Shown here: positions 41,134 through 43,129 of the stretch, one piece after another
How the letters are laid out: each line of letters opens with the position of its first letter
Numbering within the stretch: position 1 is the stretch's first letter
Origin: Pseudomonadota bacterium
Lineage (GTDB): Bacteria; Desulfobacterota; Desulfobacteria; Desulfobacterales; JAHIVH01
Assembly: GCA_018816735.1 (NCBI GenBank)
Contig: JAHIVH010000022.1
Coordinates: forward strand, 1-43,129
DNA length: 43,129 nucleotides
Reading direction: 5' to 3'
Program-made: the position numbers and the translations under genes
Notes under the pieces: model-generated
Database searches by the model: none
What the model saw: only the letters and a program-made list of their open reading frames with translations
Told to the model about the DNA's origin: nothing

Positions 41134-42384
41134 GTGAAAGATCTTGATAAGAATGCATTAATTGTTAAGTCAAATCAATTAATAAATGCTTCATATAAGC
41201 TAACAACTCAGGAACAGAGAGTCATATTGTTTTTAGCGTCTCTTATTAAACGAGATGATGAGGAATTTAAACTTTACAAAATAAAAATAAAAGATTTTGC
41301 AGAGTTAGCTCAAATTAATGGGAAAGATATCTATAAAGAACTACAATTGATCACTGCCAAATTAAAAAGTAAAGAGCTAACAATTATTAAAGAAAATGGT
41401 TTACCTCTACAAATAAGCTGGCTTGCCTCTGCTGATTATTTTAGAGGATATCTTGAGTTAGAGTTATCTGTGAAATTAAAACCCTATCTTTTACAGCTGA
41501 AAGAACATTTCACAAAATATCAGCTTAAAAATATCATTGGTTTAAAAAGTTCTTACGCTATTCGGATATATGAAATTTTAAAATCACATCAATACAAGGG
41601 TGAAGTGTACTTTGAGATAGACGAATTAAAAATGATCTTAGGAATTTTTAAAGAAAAATATCCAAAATACACTAATTTTAAAATTAAGGTGATTCAAGTT
41701 GCCCAAAAAGAATTGAACGAAAAAAGTGATATCATGTTTGATTTTGAACCTAAGAAACAAGGGAAAAAAGTAACAGGTATTTGGTTTTTTATTAAACATA
41801 AAGAAGATCCACAAGAAGGGAAAAAAATTACAAATATAGAGTTATATAGTGAATTGCAGAATTATTTTTGTTTAACCCCAGCACAAGCGAAAGAAATTTT
41901 AAAACAATATGAAAAAAATCCAGAGAAAATAAAGGCAAATTTGGAATATGTAACTAAAAGATATATGGCAAATAAAGTAGAAAATATAGGTCCTTATACA
42001 TTAAAAGCAATCAAAGAAAACTATAAAATACAAAAAACATTTTTTGATGAAGAAGAAAAAAAACAGCTGGAAAAACAAGAATTTGAGAATGCCTTAAAAT
42101 TATTTAAAAACAGTTTACCTAACCAATATCGTAAAGTCGTTCAAGAGGCTACCGAAAACTACAAATTAGATTTTGATGAAATAGATATAAAACGTAAAGA
42201 ATCAGAAATTAAAGCCCGTGTTGAAAACGAACACAAAAATAATCCAATAGGTGTTAAAGCTTTTATAAAAATTGCTATTGATCAATATTGGGCTGAGCAG
42301 GCGCAAGTTAAAAAATTTGATATTTGGGAGATGGAACAGATAGAGGCCTTCAAACAATCATATAACAAAAATATGATCCCCTAA
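41134..42384 (+). CDS. rep: Rep_3-family replication initiator
   Basis: The 416-residue initiator binds iterons to start replication and as a dimer represses its own gene. The first winged-helix domain opens with 'LIVKSNQLINASYKLTTQEQRVILFLASLI', the RepB/RepE signature; the second contains 'SSYAIRIYEILKSHQYKGEVYFEIDELKMIL' in sequence and 'NFKIKVIQVAQKELNEKSDI'. Residues beyond about 230 form a long charged helical extension of unknown role, making it longer than the usual 230-330. The start is GTG at 41134, with GAGG nine bases upstream. Iterons lie on both sides of the gene. Confidence 0.93.
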   Translation: MKDLDKNALIVKSNQLINASYKLTTQEQRVILFLASLIKRDDEEFKLYKIKIKDFAELAQINGKDIYKELQLITAKLKSKELTIIKENGLPLQISWLASADYFRGYLELELSVKLKPYLLQLKEHFTKYQLKNIIGLKSSYAIRIYEILKSHQYKGEVYFEIDELKMILGIFKEKYPKYTNFKIKVIQVAQKELNEKSDIMFDFEPKKQGKKVTGIWFFIKHKEDPQEGKKITNIELYSELQNYFCLTPAQAKEILKQYEKNPEKIKANLEYVTKRYMANKVENIGPYTLKAIKENYKIQKTFFDEEEKKQLEKQEFENALKLFKNSLPNQYRKVVQEATENYKLDFDEIDIKRKESEIKARVENEHKNNPIGVKAFIKIAIDQYWAEQAQVKKFDIWEMEQIEAFKQSYNKNMIP

Positions 42385-42507
42385 CCATTTTAACCGCATT
42401 TAATTCTTTTATAAAAAAAATAATTTTTTAATGGTATAAGCAGGAATGGTGAAAATCTGCATATATCTTTTATAGGCATATTTGTTGGGGGGGTGTTGTT
42501 GTTATTT

Positions 42508-42702
42508 CCCGGATGGCCACCCAATTTCCCCCACTTGTGGCCACCAAAAAATCCCCCACTTCAAAAAACAGTTACGTGAGGGATGAAAAAGAAAAAATAT
42601 AGCAATACAAGCGCTTAGAACGATGCTTAAGACAATATCTGTCAATTAGGGTGGGGGAAAAGAAGTGGCCACAGGTGGGGGATTTTAAAGTGGCCATCCG
42701 GG
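42508..42702. mobile_element. 195 bp MITE with IS21-type ends
   Basis: The ends are long imperfect inverted repeats of about 50 bp, each built from two copies of a GTGGCCA-type motif. The left end has GGATGGCCAC (42511-42520) and TTGTGGCCACC (from 42535); the right end has GTGGCCACAGG (from 42665) and GTGGCCATCC (42690-42699). Stretches of CCCCCAC/GTGGGGG sit between them. Multiple subterminal repeats of this kind are typical of IS21-family elements. TTATTT occurs directly on both sides (42502-42507 and 42703-42708), a 6 bp target duplication. There is no coding capacity, so it needs a transposase supplied in trans. Confidence 0.75.
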
Positions 42703-42722
42703 TTATTTTTTAAAAATTTTTC

Positions 42723-42793
42723 AAAAGGCAACTTTTTCAGGGTAAATTTTTCAATATCAAAAGGCAACTTTTTCAGGGTAAATTTTTCAATAT
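42723..42793 (+). repeat. Distal iteron pair, 36 bp direct repeat
   Basis: A 35 bp unit containing GGCAACTTTTTCAGGG is repeated exactly at 42723-42757 and 42759-42793. The cores at 42728 and 42764 match the first upstream iteron (40747). They lie 340 bases after rep, just beyond the MITE, and may act in copy control (handcuffing) or as a second half of the origin. Confidence 0.85.
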
Positions 42794-43082
42794 TATGATT
42801 ACAAAGTCATATAGATGATTAGTTTATGACTAAAATTCAAAATCTTCATGAAATATATCCTTCTTAATCCTAATTTTTGGTTTTTACTAAAGAACCATGT
42901 AAAAAAAATTATGCACTGGAGCATAGTTTAGTTGAATCCACGGGTTATTGTTGGGGAATATAAATCCTTTGCCCTCTGGCTGGAGCTCTGTCACGACCGA
43001 CTTAAAAATGTTCTAAGCCATCCGGTTTGAATATGTAATTTTTCTTCTGTTGGATTTTCTTCTAAAAATTAAATTTTAAACA
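42794..43082. other. Intergenic, nothing recognised
   Basis: No frame of useful length, no clear repeat or hairpin with T-tract is seen here on either strand. The stretch 42385-42507 after rep is likewise empty apart from A/T runs. Confidence 0.5.
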
Positions 43083-43127
43083 CTATTCTTCATTTTTCTT
43101 CCCATCATTTTCTTCAACATATTTTTT
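43083..43127 (-). CDS. Possible 3' end of a gene entering from the right
   Basis: One minus-strand frame is open from the window edge to a TAG at 43083-43085 and reads KKYVEENDGKKNEE, a charged tail typical of a protein C-terminus. Only 14 codons are visible, so this could be chance. Partition genes often lie beside such replicons, but nothing here identifies one. Confidence 0.25.
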   Translation of the reverse strand, partial: KKYVEENDGKKNEE

Positions 43128-43129
43128 CA

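Noticed and set aside
1..43129. tRNA, rRNA, integrase or attachment sites
   Set aside because: None recognised anywhere in the window; the element may still be integrative, but nothing here shows it.

Overview
The window is most of a conjugative plasmid (or plasmid-like integrative element) from a Gram-negative bacterium. It carries a complete F-type (MPF-F) type IV secretion system, a MOB-F relaxase, an origin of transfer, an iteron/Rep_3 replicon and a separate AT-rich accessory module. Host identity cannot be fixed from this sequence. The Gram-negative envelope signals, moderate GC in the transfer region and F-type genes far from the enterobacterial ones would fit a sulfate-reducing Desulfobacterota-type host, but that is inference.

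Layout. 1-5194 (minus strand): a DUF1173-like gene cut by the window edge, an XRE/CI-like regulator, the coupling protein TraD, and three tandem paralogous ribbon-helix-helix/coiled-coil proteins. 5195-5657: oriT, with a sequence almost identical to the F nic core. 5658-34727 (minus strand): one tightly packed transfer operon whose genes mostly overlap or abut. In transcription order it reads DUF5659-like, small lipoprotein, TraA, TraL, TraE, TraK (with SPOR domain), TraB, TraV, TraC1, TraC2 (tandem duplication), TraH, TraG, two unknown small proteins, DsbC-like, lytic transglycosylase, TraN, TraW, TraU, TrbC, S26 TraF/TrhF-like peptidase, TraF, a second TraN-like protein, an LVIVD-propeller lipoprotein, a Zeta-like kinase, a coiled-coil membrane protein, the relaxase TraI and a small coiled-coil protein. 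34728-35069: promoter/leader of that operon, with dyads and a plus-strand intrinsic terminator suggesting a FinP-like antisense RNA. 35070-38250 (minus): response regulator and multi-pass membrane histidine kinase. 38345-40663 (plus): an outer-membrane barrel and a phytochelatin-synthase-like cysteine protease. 40664-42800: iterons, rep promoter, Rep_3 initiator, an IS21-type MITE and two further iterons. 42800-43129: almost empty, with a possible gene 3' end.

How it works together. TraA pilin is matured and assembled through TraL/E/K/B/V/C with TraW/U/F/H/TrbC, while TraN and TraG stabilise mating pairs. TraI nicks oriT with help from the ribbon-helix-helix proteins and TraD delivers the complex. 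The predicted nick is on the minus strand, so the TraD/XRE/DUF1173 side enters the recipient first and the large tra operon last.

The most unusual points are: a C-terminal tail shared at near-identity between TraD and the XRE regulator; the kinase/GAFTGA-less regulator/outer-membrane barrel/phytochelatin-synthase-like module; the tandem TraC pair with one drifting copy; a candidate antisense RNA in the tra leader; and a Zeta-like kinase and LVIVD lipoprotein built into the transfer operon. Many starts were moved to internal ATG/GTG/TTG codons with better ribosome-binding sites.
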